A DNA stretch of 64,000 bases, taken from contig NZ_BMGI01000001.1 in the NCBI RefSeq assembly GCF_014640115.1, positions 704,501 to 768,500 of the forward strand. The letters run 5' to 3'. Shown one piece after another: positions 25,901 to 33,567 of this stretch. The notes under the pieces are model-generated. The model searched no databases and was not told the origin of the DNA. It worked only from the letters and a program-made list of their open reading frames with translations. Within the stretch, counting starts at the first letter, position 1. Each line of letters opens with the position of its first letter. The stretch is from Sinisalibacter lacisalsi (lineage in GTDB: Bacteria > Pseudomonadota > Alphaproteobacteria > Rhodobacterales > Rhodobacteraceae). The translations under genes were made by a program, and so were the position numbers.

Positions 25901-26418
25901 ATGGTCTCGCCCAGCACGAACTGGCGGCCCATCTCGCGCATCGCGCGGCCCACGGCGGTGCGGATCACCGGCTCGCCGAGGCGGCGGATCATGCCGCGCA
26001 AGGTGCCCGCGATGCCCGGATCGGCCTCGTCGAGCACCTTGCCGGTGAGCAGGAGGCCCCATGTCGAGGCATTGACCAGGGGCGAGGCGGATTGGCCGAT
26101 ATGCTTCGACCAGTCCGACGGCGCGATCTTGTCTTCGATCAGCGCGTCGATGGTGTCGGCGTCAGGCACCCGGAGCAGCGCCTCGGCAAGGCACATCAGC
26201 GCCACGCCCTCTTCGGTGGACAGCCCGTATTCACCGAGGAAAACATCCATCAGCCCTGGCCGTGCATCGTTCCGGATGCGCTCCACCAGCGCGGCGGCGC
26301 GGGTGACGATCCGTTCGCGCGCGGGCGCATCGAGCGCGGCGGTGCCGATCAATTCGGCCAGAAGCTCCGCCTCGTCGCGGCGCTTGTTTTCGTCCCAACG
26401 GGAATCGATGTCGATCAT
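22978..26418 (-). CDS. putA: Bifunctional proline dehydrogenase / L-glutamate gamma-semialdehyde dehydrogenase
   Basis: 1146 residues from the ATG preceded by GGAGGCAGGAC; a longer opening to 26445 has no comparable site. The N-terminal part is the FAD-dependent proline dehydrogenase barrel (VRLVKGAYWDTEIKHAQ around residue 345). The middle and C-terminal part is an aldehyde dehydrogenase with ETGGLNAMIVDS (~residue 770) and catalytic Cys in SAGQRCSALRCLY (~805). It oxidises proline to glutamate with electrons passed to quinone and NAD. No N-terminal ribbon-helix-helix DNA-binding domain is present, so it is not a trifunctional PutA; regulation probably comes from the divergent Lrp-type gene. 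Confidence 0.95.
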   Translation of the reverse strand: MIDIDSRWDENKRRDEAELLAELIGTAALDAPARERIVTRAAALVERIRNDARPGLMDVFLGEYGLSTEEGVALMCLAEALLRVPDADTIDALIEDKIAPSDWSKHIGQSASPLVNASTWGLLLTGKVLDEADPGIAGTLRGMIRRLGEPVIRTAVGRAMREMGRQFVLGETIGAAMKRARGKEVEGFTYSYDMLGEAAMTAADAARYARAYAQAIKAIAAACSPGEIAANPGISVKLSALHPRYEVAKTERVMAELVPVLRDLARQAARAGIGLNIDAEEADRLGISLKVIEAVLADPELAGWDGFGVVVQAYGRRAGDVIDGLHEIATRLDRRIMVRLVKGAYWDTEIKHAQVEGLTDFPVFTRKAATDVSYLAGARKLLGMTDRIYPQLATHNAHTVAAVLDMADGLDRSRFEFQRLHGMGEGLYDIVRAETDARCRIYAPVGAHRDLLAYLVRRLLENGANSSFVNQIVDKAVPARDVAACPFAALEAAPGRFEPEIRKGPELYAPDRRNSLGFDLNDVTTLAEIAAERRAPGKWEVGPIIAGSVEGMEPETARNPATGAEIGKVVKASEADVETALSAARAWNAPVSERAAVLRRAADLYEENFGELFALLATEAGKTLADAVGELREAVDFLRYYAGEAERQTAPARGIFTCISPWNFPLAIFSGQIAAALATGNAVLAKPAETTPAIAAWGVHQMHAAGVPSDALQLLPGDGSVVGAALTSDPRVNGVAFTGSTATARRIQRAMAENLEPGTPLIAETGGLNAMIVDSTALPEQAVRDIVASAFQSAGQRCSALRCLYVQEDIAPTIRTMLIGAMDELALGDPWALSTDVGPVITAEARDDIAGYVENAEAEGRLIHRLTTPGAGNFVAPALIAVDGIADLEREVFGPVLHLATFKSRDLGKVIADVNATGYGLTFGLHTRIDDRVQTIADAVHAGNIYANRNQIGAIVGSQPFGGEGLSGTGPKAGGPHYLARFTRAEAPRHNVAAGAPADPAGITAALATAEPPQLVNSRLMPGPTGELNRLNTLPRPPVLCLGPGEAACTAQVAAVEALGGKAIAVTGTLAPDALGGLAPYGAVLWWGDDYTARAYAQALADRAGPIIPLVTGLPDNGHVLHERHLCVDTTAAGGNASLLAGQGGA

Positions 26419-26534
26419 CGTCCTGCCTCCATGCATTTGTGACATGATATTTCAGCGTTGACGTGACATCCGTCCATTTTTCGGGAATGAATAGGCGATC
26501 CGACCAAAATTCGCGGCAATAGCGAGATAATGGC
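26419..26534. promoter_or_regulatory. putA / Lrp-type regulator divergent promoter region
   Basis: This 116-bp gap is AT-richer than its surroundings. GTGACAT occurs twice in the same direction (26439-26445 and 26463-26469). It should hold the promoters of both genes. The repeat may be a binding site for the adjacent Lrp-type protein, but this is weak evidence. Confidence 0.35.
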
Positions 26535-27011
26535 ATGACCAATCCCCCCACCCCGAAGCTCGACCGGATCGACCGGGCGATCCTCAACGAGCTGGCCCGC
26601 AATGCCCGTATCCCGATGACGGAACTCGGCCAGAAGGTGGGGCTTTCCAAAACCCCGGTGGCGGCGCGGGTGAAACGGCTGGAGGCGGAAGGGGTGATCA
26701 CCGGCTACCGCGCCGAGCTTTCGGCTCGAAAACTCGGAATGGAACACGTCGCCTTTCTCGAGGTGCGGCTGTCGGACACCCGGGAGGATTCGCTCGCCGC
26801 CTTCAACAAGGCGGTGCGCGAGATCGCGGAGGTCGAGGAATGCCACCTGATCGCCGGCGGGTTCGACTACCTGGTGAAGGTGCGCACCCGCGATATCACC
26901 GAGTATCGCCGGGTGTTGAGCGAAAGCATCTCGCGACTGCCCAAGGTGGCCTCGACCTCCACCTTCGTCTCTATGGAAAGCGTGCGCGACCGGGGCGTGG
27001 CGCAGATCTGA
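26535..27011 (+). CDS. putR: Lrp/AsnC family transcriptional regulator, probable proline-responsive activator of putA
   Basis: 158 residues. The N-terminal helix-turn-helix is DRIDRAILNELARNARIPMTE to KTPVAARVKRLEAEGVI (residues ~10-58, given in part). The C-terminal RAM domain includes GGFDYLVKVRTRDITEYRRVL. It is divergent from putA, the standard arrangement of PutR in alphaproteobacteria, where the protein activates putA in response to proline. The symbol rests on this context and the family, not on a direct match. Confidence 0.85.
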   Translation: MTNPPTPKLDRIDRAILNELARNARIPMTELGQKVGLSKTPVAARVKRLEAEGVITGYRAELSARKLGMEHVAFLEVRLSDTREDSLAAFNKAVREIAEVEECHLIAGGFDYLVKVRTRDITEYRRVLSESISRLPKVASTSTFVSMESVRDRGVAQI

Positions 27012-27031
27012 CAACCCGCCCGGCGTGGCCA

Positions 27032-27973
27032 TCACCCCGGGGTGTGCAACGCCTTCGAGACTTCCTGTTCGCCCTCGGTGAGCAGGAAATCGAGAAACCG
27101 TTCCGCGGCATTGGACAGCCGCTTGCCCTTGCGGTGCACCGCGTACCAGCGCCGCCGCATCGGAAAGCCCTGCACGTCGAGCACGGCAAGCTCGCCGGTG
27201 GCGAGTTCGTGACGCAGGGTGTGCAGCGAGAGCGAGGCGATGCCGAGGCCGGAGACCACGCCCTGCTTGATCGCCTCGCTGTCGTCGAACTCCATGTGCG
27301 TGCGCAGGGTCACCCCCGCCGCGGCGCACAGCCGTTCCACCGCCAGCCGCGTGCCCGAGCCGGGCTCGCGCCGCAGCAGATCCTGCTGCGCGATCCGGGC
27401 GAGCGGGATCGCCTTCTGGCCGACCAGCGGGTGATCGGGCCGGGCCACGAAGGCGATGACGTTTTCAAGGAAAGGCTCGGCGATCACGGTTTGCGCTTCC
27501 TCTTCGGGCAGGCGACCGATGATGTAGAGATCGTCGGCATTCGCGCCCATCCGCGCGAGCAGCGTTTCGCGGTTGGTGATCTGCAGCCTGGGCTCGACCT
27601 TCGGGAAGCGGCGTTTGAAGCTGCCCAGGAGCTGCGGCATGAAATACTTGGCGGTCGAGACGACTGCGACAGACAGTCGCCCTCCAACCTCCCGGTCGAG
27701 ATCTTCGAGCCCGGCTTCCATCTCGGTGAGCCGGGCGAGGATTTCGCGCGCGGCCGCGGCGACGACCTCGCCGGCCCGCGTGAGATGCAGCGTCCTGCCC
27801 ACCTGCTCGGTCAGCGGCATCCCGATTTTCTCTTCCAGGGTGCGCACTTGCATGGAAACCGAAGGCTGGGTCAGGTGCACTTCCTCGGCCGCTCGCGTGA
27901 TCGAATGGTGCCGTGCCACGGCTTCGAGAAGCCGGAGCTGCTGGATCGTGGGGGTGATGATGGGCTTGCTCAT
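27032..27973 (-). CDS. cbbR: LysR family transcriptional regulator of the RuBisCO operon
   Basis: 313 residues. N-terminal LysR helix-turn-helix with HHSITRAAEEVHLTQPSVSMQ (residues ~22-42, given in part) and a C-terminal periplasmic-binding-protein-like effector domain. It is divergent from cbbL across 123 bp that contain a T-N11-A palindrome. This is the usual cbbR-cbbLS layout, where CbbR senses metabolites such as RuBP or NADPH and activates the cbb operon. It is convergent with putR, with 20 bp between the stops. Confidence 0.9.
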   Translation of the reverse strand: MSKPIITPTIQQLRLLEAVARHHSITRAAEEVHLTQPSVSMQVRTLEEKIGMPLTEQVGRTLHLTRAGEVVAAAAREILARLTEMEAGLEDLDREVGGRLSVAVVSTAKYFMPQLLGSFKRRFPKVEPRLQITNRETLLARMGANADDLYIIGRLPEEEAQTVIAEPFLENVIAFVARPDHPLVGQKAIPLARIAQQDLLRREPGSGTRLAVERLCAAAGVTLRTHMEFDDSEAIKQGVVSGLGIASLSLHTLRHELATGELAVLDVQGFPMRRRWYAVHRKGKRLSNAAERFLDFLLTEGEQEVSKALHTPG

Positions 27974-27986
27974 ATGTTATAAACTC

Positions 27987-27999
27987 TATGCGTGGCATA
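27987..27999. promoter_or_regulatory. LysR-type box TATGC-GTG-GCATA upstream of cbbL
   Basis: A perfect interrupted palindrome with T-N11-A form, the general LysR-family recognition pattern. It lies 14 bp upstream of the cbbR ATG and about 98 bp upstream of cbbL, inside an AT-rich stretch. It is the best candidate for the CbbR recognition site. Confidence 0.6.
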
Positions 28000-28096
28000 A
28001 AAAAAATTTAGTGTTCTCTATCCGAGTGGTCAACTACGAGTCGCTCAGGCCCCATCGGTTGGGCCATTTGATGCGATAGGGAGGCATACGACCGCG

Positions 28097-29515
28097 ATGG
28101 CGAAGACATACAACGCCGGGGTGAAGGATTATCGGGAAACCTACTGGATGCCCGATTACACCCCGCTCGACACCGATTTTCTGGCCTGTTTCAAGGTGAT
28201 CCCGCAGGAGGGTGTGCCGCGCGAGGAAGCTGCCGCCGCCGTTGCCGCGGAGAGTTCCACCGGCACCTGGACGACGGTCTGGACCGACCTTCTGACCGAT
28301 CTCGACTATTACAAGGGCCGGGCCTACGCCATCGAGGACGTGCCGGGCAATGACGAAGCCTTCTATGCCTTCATCGCCTACCCGATCGACCTGTTCGAAG
28401 AAGGCTCCGTGGTCAACATCCTCACCTCGCTGGTCGGCAACGTGTTCGGCTTCAAGGCCGTGCGCGCGCTGCGCCTCGAAGACGTGCGGGTGCCGATCGC
28501 CTACGTCAAGACCTGTGGCGGCCCGCCGAACGGCATCCAGGTCGAGCGCGACAAGATGAACAAGTACGGCCGCCCGATGCTTGGCTGCACCATCAAGCCG
28601 AAGCTCGGCCTCTCGGCCAAGAACTACGGCCGTGCCGTCTACGAGGTGCTGCGCGGCGGTCTCGACTTCGCCAAGGACGACGAGAACGTCAACTCGCAGC
28701 CGTTCATGCGCTGGCGCGACCGTTACGACTACGTGATGGAAGCGATCCAGAAGGCCGAAGCCGAAACCGGTGAGAAGAAGGGTTCGTACCTGAACGTCAC
28801 CGCGCCGACGCCGGAAGAGATGTACAAGCGGGCCGAATACGCCAAGGAACTCGGCGCGCCGATCATCATGCACGACTACCTGACCGCCGGTTTCACCGCC
28901 AACACGGGTCTGGCCAACTGGTGCCGCGACAACGGCATGCTGCTGCACATCCACCGCGCCATGCACGCCGTCATCGACCGCAACCCGAACCACGGCATCC
29001 ACTTCCGGGTGCTCACCAAGATGCTGCGCCTTTCGGGTGGCGATCACCTGCACTCGGGCACCGTCGTCGGCAAGCTCGAAGGCGACCGCGAGGCGACGCT
29101 GGGCTGGATCGACATCATGCGCGACAGCTTCATCAAGGAAGACCGCTCGCGCGGCATCATGTTCGACCAGGACTGGGGCTCGATGCCGGGTGTCTTCCCG
29201 GTGGCCTCGGGCGGCATCCACGTCTGGCACATGCCGGCGCTGGTCTCGATCTTCGGCGACGACTCGGTGCTTCAGTTCGGCGGCGGCACGCTCGGCCACC
29301 CCTGGGGCAACGCCGCCGGCGCGGCCGCCAACCGTGTGGCGCTGGAAGCCTGTGTCCAGGCCCGCAACGAGGGCCGCGAGCTGGAGAAGGAAGGCAAGGA
29401 CATTCTCACCAATGCCGCCAAGTCTTCGCCCGAACTCGCGACCGCGATGGAAACCTGGAAAGAGATCAAGTTCGAGTTCGACACCGTCGACAAGCTGGAC
29501 ACCCAGCACCGCTGA
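28097..29515 (+). CDS. cbbL: Ribulose-1,5-bisphosphate carboxylase/oxygenase large subunit, form IA
   Basis: 472 residues with all catalytic landmarks. TIKPKLGLS has the active-site Lys at residue 167, [11 protein letters not shown] has the carbamylated Lys at 193, and [11 protein letters not shown] is loop 6 with its Lys (equivalents of spinach K175, K201 and K334). Ala precedes Lys193 where Thr is commoner. The sequence style, the short small subunit and the downstream cbbQ and cbbO point to form IA (non-carboxysomal, cbbQO-linked) rather than the form IC often seen in this order. GGGAGGCAT precedes the ATG. It fixes CO2 onto RuBP. No carboxysome gene or phosphoribulokinase is present in the window. 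Confidence 0.97.
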   Translation: MAKTYNAGVKDYRETYWMPDYTPLDTDFLACFKVIPQEGVPREEAAAAVAAESSTGTWTTVWTDLLTDLDYYKGRAYAIEDVPGNDEAFYAFIAYPIDLFEEGSVVNILTSLVGNVFGFKAVRALRLEDVRVPIAYVKTCGGPPNGIQVERDKMNKYGRPMLGCTIKPKLGLSAKNYGRAVYEVLRGGLDFAKDDENVNSQPFMRWRDRYDYVMEAIQKAEAETGEKKGSYLNVTAPTPEEMYKRAEYAKELGAPIIMHDYLTAGFTANTGLANWCRDNGMLLHIHRAMHAVIDRNPNHGIHFRVLTKMLRLSGGDHLHSGTVVGKLEGDREATLGWIDIMRDSFIKEDRSRGIMFDQDWGSMPGVFPVASGGIHVWHMPALVSIFGDDSVLQFGGGTLGHPWGNAAGAAANRVALEACVQARNEGRELEKEGKDILTNAAKSSPELATAMETWKEIKFEFDTVDKLDTQHR

Positions 29516-29534
29516 TCTCCGCGCCACCGATTGG

Positions 29535-29556
29535 CCCCGGGCGGCACGCCCCGGGG
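29535..29556 (+). promoter_or_regulatory. Intercistronic hairpin between cbbL and cbbS
   Basis: CCCCGGG at 29535-29541 can pair with CCCGGGG at 29550-29556 across an 8-nt loop. It sits 19 bp after the cbbL stop and has no T-run, so it is more likely an mRNA-stability element than a terminator. Confidence 0.45.
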
Positions 29557-29589
29557 TCGCACATCCAGACATATCAAGGGAGCCAAACC

Positions 29590-29946
29590 ATGGCCGACAT
29601 GCAGGACTACAAGTCGTCGCTTTCCGACGTCACCAGCCGCAAGTTCGAAACCTTCTCCTATCTGCCGGAGATGACCACCGAACAGACCCGCAAGCAGGTG
29701 GAATATATCGTCTCGAAGGGCTGGAACCCGGCCGTCGAGCACACCGAACCGGAAAACGCGACTAGCAGCTACTGGTACATGTGGAAACTGCCGATGTTCG
29801 GCGAAACCGATGTCGATGTCATCCTCGGCGAGGCCGAGGCCTGCCACAAGGCGCACCCGAACAACCACGTGCGCCTCGTCGGTTACGACAACTACGCCCA
29901 GTCGAAGGGCGCCGAGATGGTCGTCTACCGCGGCAAACCGGTCTGA
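29590..29946 (+). CDS. cbbS: Ribulose-1,5-bisphosphate carboxylase/oxygenase small subunit, form IA
   Basis: 118 residues. The family core [16 protein letters not shown] and [14 protein letters not shown] lies at residues ~37-78. The chain ends MVVYRGKPV without the C-terminal hairpin extension of form IC/ID small subunits, which supports form IA. AAGGGAGCC precedes the ATG. It packs with CbbL to form the L8S8 enzyme in the cytoplasm. A frame open further upstream overlaps cbbL and is not coding. Confidence 0.96.
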   Translation: MADMQDYKSSLSDVTSRKFETFSYLPEMTTEQTRKQVEYIVSKGWNPAVEHTEPENATSSYWYMWKLPMFGETDVDVILGEAEACHKAHPNNHVRLVGYDNYAQSKGAEMVVYRGKPV

Positions 29947-29954
29947 TCCGGATC

Positions 29955-29985
29955 TCCCCGGCCCGCCGCTACGACGGGCCGGGGA
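29955..29985 (+). promoter_or_regulatory. Strong intercistronic hairpin between cbbS and cbbQ
   Basis: A perfect 11-bp stem (29955-29965 with 29975-29985, arms starting TCCCCGG and ending CCGGGGA) with a 9-nt loop lies 8 bp after the cbbS stop. No T-run follows. It could protect the cbbLS part of the transcript from 3' decay and so lower cbbQO relative to cbbLS. Confidence 0.55.
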
Positions 29986-30002
29986 TCACAGGGGAGGAAG
30001 TC

Positions 30003-30812
30003 ATGAACCAGCACGACACCGATCAGTTCAAGGTCAAGGCGGAGCCATTCTACAGGGTCGTCGCCGGCGAGGATGAACTCTACGAGGCGGCCTATGCCCG
30101 GCGCATGCCGGTGATGCTGAAGGGCCCCACGGGCTGCGGCAAGTCGCGCTTCGTCGAATACATGGCATGGAAGCTGGGCCGCCCGCTGATCACCGTGGCC
30201 TGCAACGAAGACATGACCGCCTCCGACCTCGTCGGCCGCTTCCTGCTCGACAAGGACGGTACCAAGTGGCAGGACGGCCCGCTCACGATGGCGGCCCGGA
30301 TCGGCGCGATCTGCTATCTCGACGAGATCGTCGAGGCCCGGCAGGACACCACCGTGGTGATCCACCCGATCACCGACCACCGCCGCCAGCTGCCGCTCGA
30401 CAAGAAGGGCGAGCTGGTCGATGCCCATCCCGATTTCCAGCTCGTGATCTCGTATAACCCGGGCTACCAGAGCCTGATGAAGGATCTCAAGCAATCGACC
30501 AAGCAGCGTTTCGCGGCGCTCGACTTCGACTACCCGGAGGCGGCGATCGAGGCCGATATCGTCGCCCGCGAAGCCGGGGTCGACGGCGAGACGGCGAAGA
30601 AGCTCGTCCAGATTGCGCACCGCACCCGCAACCTCAAGGGCCACGGGCTGGACGAGGGGATCTCGACGCGCCTGCTCGTCTACGCAGGCCAGATGATTGC
30701 CGAGGGTGTCGATCCGGTGGCGGCCTGCCAGATGACGCTGGTCACCCCGCTCACCGACGATCCCGACATGCGCCAGACGCTGCAGGCGGCGGTGGAGACC
30801 TTCTTCGTGTGA
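30003..30812 (+). CDS. cbbQ: RuBisCO activase-type AAA+ ATPase
   Basis: 269 residues from the ATG with GGGGAGGAAG upstream. MoxR-type AAA+ protein: Walker A GPTGCGKSRF (~residue 38), Walker B AICYLDEIVEAR (~100), then QDTTVVIHPITDHRRQL. In CbbQO-type activases a CbbQ hexamer works with CbbO to remodel RuBisCO and release tight-binding sugar phosphates. It follows cbbS directly and is 82 bp upstream of cbbO, the expected order. The closely related NorQ is ruled out by this context. Confidence 0.93.
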   Translation: MNQHDTDQFKVKAEPFYRVVAGEDELYEAAYARRMPVMLKGPTGCGKSRFVEYMAWKLGRPLITVACNEDMTASDLVGRFLLDKDGTKWQDGPLTMAARIGAICYLDEIVEARQDTTVVIHPITDHRRQLPLDKKGELVDAHPDFQLVISYNPGYQSLMKDLKQSTKQRFAALDFDYPEAAIEADIVAREAGVDGETAKKLVQIAHRTRNLKGHGLDEGISTRLLVYAGQMIAEGVDPVAACQMTLVTPLTDDPDMRQTLQAAVETFFV

Positions 30813-30894
30813 AGGGGTAGGTGCGTCCGCGTGGGCGCGCCCGATGGCACCGCGCGGCGCCGTCCCCACGTCTGCAACCCGCGAGGAACACCCG

Positions 30895-33240
30895 ATGACG
30901 ATCGACCTCGAAGACTACCGCGTCTGCTTCGCCAAGGCCCCGCCCGAGATGTTCGACACGCTCGAGGCGACCTTCCACGAGGCGGCCCGGGTGATGTCAC
31001 CCGCGGGGCTTGCCGACTACATGGAAGGAGCCAAGGGCCTTTGCAGCCTCGGGCGCGGCTATGATCTCGTGCTGGCATGGCTCGAAAACATGCCCGCCGT
31101 GGTCAAGGAATGCGGCGAGGACGTGATCCGCGATTGCCTCGGCGCGGCGATGAAGCTCAGCTCGATGACCAGCGGCGAGGTGATCGCGCTCCTGTTCTCC
31201 AGCCTGCCCACCGCCGCACGGCGGCTGGGCGATCCGGAGCTTCTGCGCGGCTACCTGAACCTCATCCACCAGCTTTCGGCCAAGGCCAGCCGGGGCCTGC
31301 GCCCCATGCTCTCGCACATTGACGAGTTGCTGTCGAAGCTCACCCTCTCGGGCCTGCGCCGCTGGGCCAATTTCGGCGCCGATGCCTACAAGCGCGACCT
31401 TGCGGGGCTCACGCGCTACTTCTCGCTGGAAAGCGCCGACGCGCGCAAGATGCTCCAGCAGGAGCGCCGCGGCACGCTGTTCATCGACACCCAGCGCAAG
31501 CTCAACTTCTACTTGCGCGCGCTCTGGGGGCGCGATTTCTTCTTGCGCCCGACGGTCGCCGATTACGAGGGCTTCCGCCCCTATATCGAGCACCACGTCA
31601 TGCACCTGCCCGACGCGCTCGACGATATCGCCGGCATCCCGGGTCTTGAGCTGTACCGCGCGATGACGGCGCACCAGGCCGCGCACATGCAATACACCAC
31701 CGCGCCGATCTCGGCCGAGCAACTCAGCCCGGCGCAGATGTTCTGCATCGGGCTGGTGGAAGATGCCCGCGTCGAATGGCGCGCGGCGCGCGATTTTCCC
31801 GGCCTCGCCAAGCTCTGGGGGCGGCTCCACTCGATTGAACATCAAAGCCCCGTTGAGCATCCCACGGTCGAGGCGCTGGAGCAGTTCGCCCACCTGCTAC
31901 TCGACCCGGAGGCGCTGACCGGCAACCCCGAGCTCGACACGCTGGGCGCGAAGTTCCACGCCGAGATCGAGGCGCGGGCGGGCGACAACAGCTTGTCGTG
32001 GCACATCGGGATGGAGCTTTTCCACGTCTTCGCCGCCCAGCGCGACGTGCCCTCCCTGCGTATCCTCAACAGCATCCGCATCCCCTACCGCGACGATAAC
32101 CGCTTCGTCTGGGAGTTCGAGGAGTTCGACTGGGACAGCCACGGTGCCGAATACATTCCCGCGAGCCAGCGGCAGGTGCGCAAATACGTGAGCGTGATGG
32201 AGATGGCCCACGAAGTCGACGCCGAGCTTGCCGGTGACGACGCGCAGGAAGTCTGGATCTGTGAAGACAATTTCATGCCCTACGAGGACGCCGGCGAGGC
32301 CACGGTGAGCTTCAACGACATGTGGGGCAAGGAGCCGATCTCGGCGCCATTCCACTACCACGAATGGGATTACCAGGTGCAGTTGTTCCGGCCTGACTGG
32401 GCCACGGTCTACGAGCGCCGGGTGAACCGGGGCGACCCGGAGCAGATCGACGAGATCCTTGCCGAGCACAAGCCGATCGCCCACCGCATCCGCCAGATCA
32501 TCGACATGCTGAGCCCGGCCGGCGTGCAAAGGGTGCGCAACATGGAAGACGGCGACGAGATCGACCTCAACGCGGCGGTGGACGCGATGATCTCGATCCG
32601 CATGGGCGAGCAGCCCAACCCCCGCATCACCATGCGCAACGTGATCAAGACGCGCGATCTCGCGGTCACCGTGCTGCTCGACCTGTCGGAAAGCACCAAC
32701 GATCAGGCGGGCGACGACGAGGGCAAGACGGTGCTCGATCTCACCCGCGAGGCCGCCACGCTTGTGGCCACTGCGATCAATGGTATTGGCGACCCCTTCG
32801 CGGTGCACGGCTTCGCCTCCGACGGGCGGCACGACGTGCATTATTACAAGTTCAAGGACTTCGCCCAACGCTTCGACGAAGAGGCCCGCGCGCGGCTCGC
32901 CGGCATGAAGGGCGGGCTTTCGACCCGCATGGGCGCGGCGCTGCGCCATGCCGGGGCGGGGCTTCTCAAGCAGCCCGAGCGGCGCAAGCTGATCCTGCTG
33001 GTGACCGACGGCGCCCCCGCCGATATCGACGAGCGCGATCCCCAGCACCTGCGACATGACACCCGCAAAGCCGTCGAGGAACTTTACGCCAAGGGGGTTT
33101 TCACCTATTGCCTGACCTTGGATCCGAACGCGGATGCTTACGTCAAACGCATTTTCGGAGAGAACAACTACACCATCGTCGATCACGTGAGCCGCCTGCC
33201 CGAAAAGCTGCCCACGCTGTTCGCGAGCCTCACCAGCTAG
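30895..33240 (+). CDS. cbbO: RuBisCO activase adaptor protein with von Willebrand A domain
   Basis: 781 residues from the ATG preceded by GCGAGGAAC. The long N-terminal part is helical and characteristic of CbbO/NorD. The C-terminal vWA domain has the MIDAS motif LLDLSESTND near residue 595 and VTDGAPAD near 700. CbbO binds RuBisCO through its MIDAS site and couples it to the CbbQ ATPase. The 82-bp gap after cbbQ holds no recognised gene. It is followed after 9 bp by a small unknown gene that appears to belong to the operon. Confidence 0.93.
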   Translation: MTIDLEDYRVCFAKAPPEMFDTLEATFHEAARVMSPAGLADYMEGAKGLCSLGRGYDLVLAWLENMPAVVKECGEDVIRDCLGAAMKLSSMTSGEVIALLFSSLPTAARRLGDPELLRGYLNLIHQLSAKASRGLRPMLSHIDELLSKLTLSGLRRWANFGADAYKRDLAGLTRYFSLESADARKMLQQERRGTLFIDTQRKLNFYLRALWGRDFFLRPTVADYEGFRPYIEHHVMHLPDALDDIAGIPGLELYRAMTAHQAAHMQYTTAPISAEQLSPAQMFCIGLVEDARVEWRAARDFPGLAKLWGRLHSIEHQSPVEHPTVEALEQFAHLLLDPEALTGNPELDTLGAKFHAEIEARAGDNSLSWHIGMELFHVFAAQRDVPSLRILNSIRIPYRDDNRFVWEFEEFDWDSHGAEYIPASQRQVRKYVSVMEMAHEVDAELAGDDAQEVWICEDNFMPYEDAGEATVSFNDMWGKEPISAPFHYHEWDYQVQLFRPDWATVYERRVNRGDPEQIDEILAEHKPIAHRIRQIIDMLSPAGVQRVRNMEDGDEIDLNAAVDAMISIRMGEQPNPRITMRNVIKTRDLAVTVLLDLSESTNDQAGDDEGKTVLDLTREAATLVATAINGIGDPFAVHGFASDGRHDVHYYKFKDFAQRFDEEARARLAGMKGGLSTRMGAALRHAGAGLLKQPERRKLILLVTDGAPADIDERDPQHLRHDTRKAVEELYAKGVFTYCLTLDPNADAYVKRIFGENNYTIVDHVSRLPEKLPTLFASLTS

Positions 33241-33249
33241 GGGAAGGCC

Positions 33250-33561
33250 ATGCAGAAATCGAAGCGCTACGTCGGGATCGACAACGACATGAACGGTGGC
33301 ATGACCGATACCGGGAAGATCATCCGCGACGCCTGGGTGTTCGAACTCATTCCCGAGACGGAAACCTGCGAAGGCTGGCTGGCGCACGGGATCGAGGGCC
33401 TTTGGGAAAAGGTCAACGCCGAGTGGGAGAAATACGGCTTCCGCGTCGGCGGCATGCCGCCCGAGATGCAGGAGCGCTACATGCGCATCCAGGCGGATGC
33501 GATGGAGCGGGCCAAGGCGGCGGGCTGGAGCGGCGCGAAAGAGCTTCTGGGCGACGAGTGA
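33250..33561 (+). CDS. Unrecognised 103-residue protein at the end of the cbb operon
   Basis: I do not recognise this gene. It starts 9 bp after cbbO with GGGGAAGGCC before the ATG, so it is almost certainly co-transcribed. The protein is hydrophilic, with no signal peptide or membrane segment. It has a Gly/Asp-rich N-terminus (YVGIDNDMNGGMTDTG), several Trp, and an acidic/amphipathic helical C-terminal half (EMQERYMRIQADAMERAKAAGW). Codon use looks like that of its neighbours. It may be an accessory factor for RuBisCO or its activase, but position is the only evidence. Confidence 0.75.
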   Translation: MQKSKRYVGIDNDMNGGMTDTGKIIRDAWVFELIPETETCEGWLAHGIEGLWEKVNAEWEKYGFRVGGMPPEMQERYMRIQADAMERAKAAGWSGAKELLGDE

Positions 33562-33567
33562 ACGCCC

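Noticed and set aside
24310-26442. 710-codon plus-strand open frame
   Set aside because: It is antisense to putA, whose domains and start are clear; the frame is His/Arg-rich with no recognisable motif.
26439-26482. GTCCATTTT upstream of the Lrp-type gene as a fourth AraC operator
   Set aside because: Only the proximal half-site is present; 21 bp upstream reads TCAGCG rather than TCCA, so the paired repeat is missing.
28097-29946. Form IC RuBisCO, which would be usual for this order
   Set aside because: The small subunit has no C-terminal extension, and the large-subunit sequence and following cbbQ/cbbO fit form IA better.
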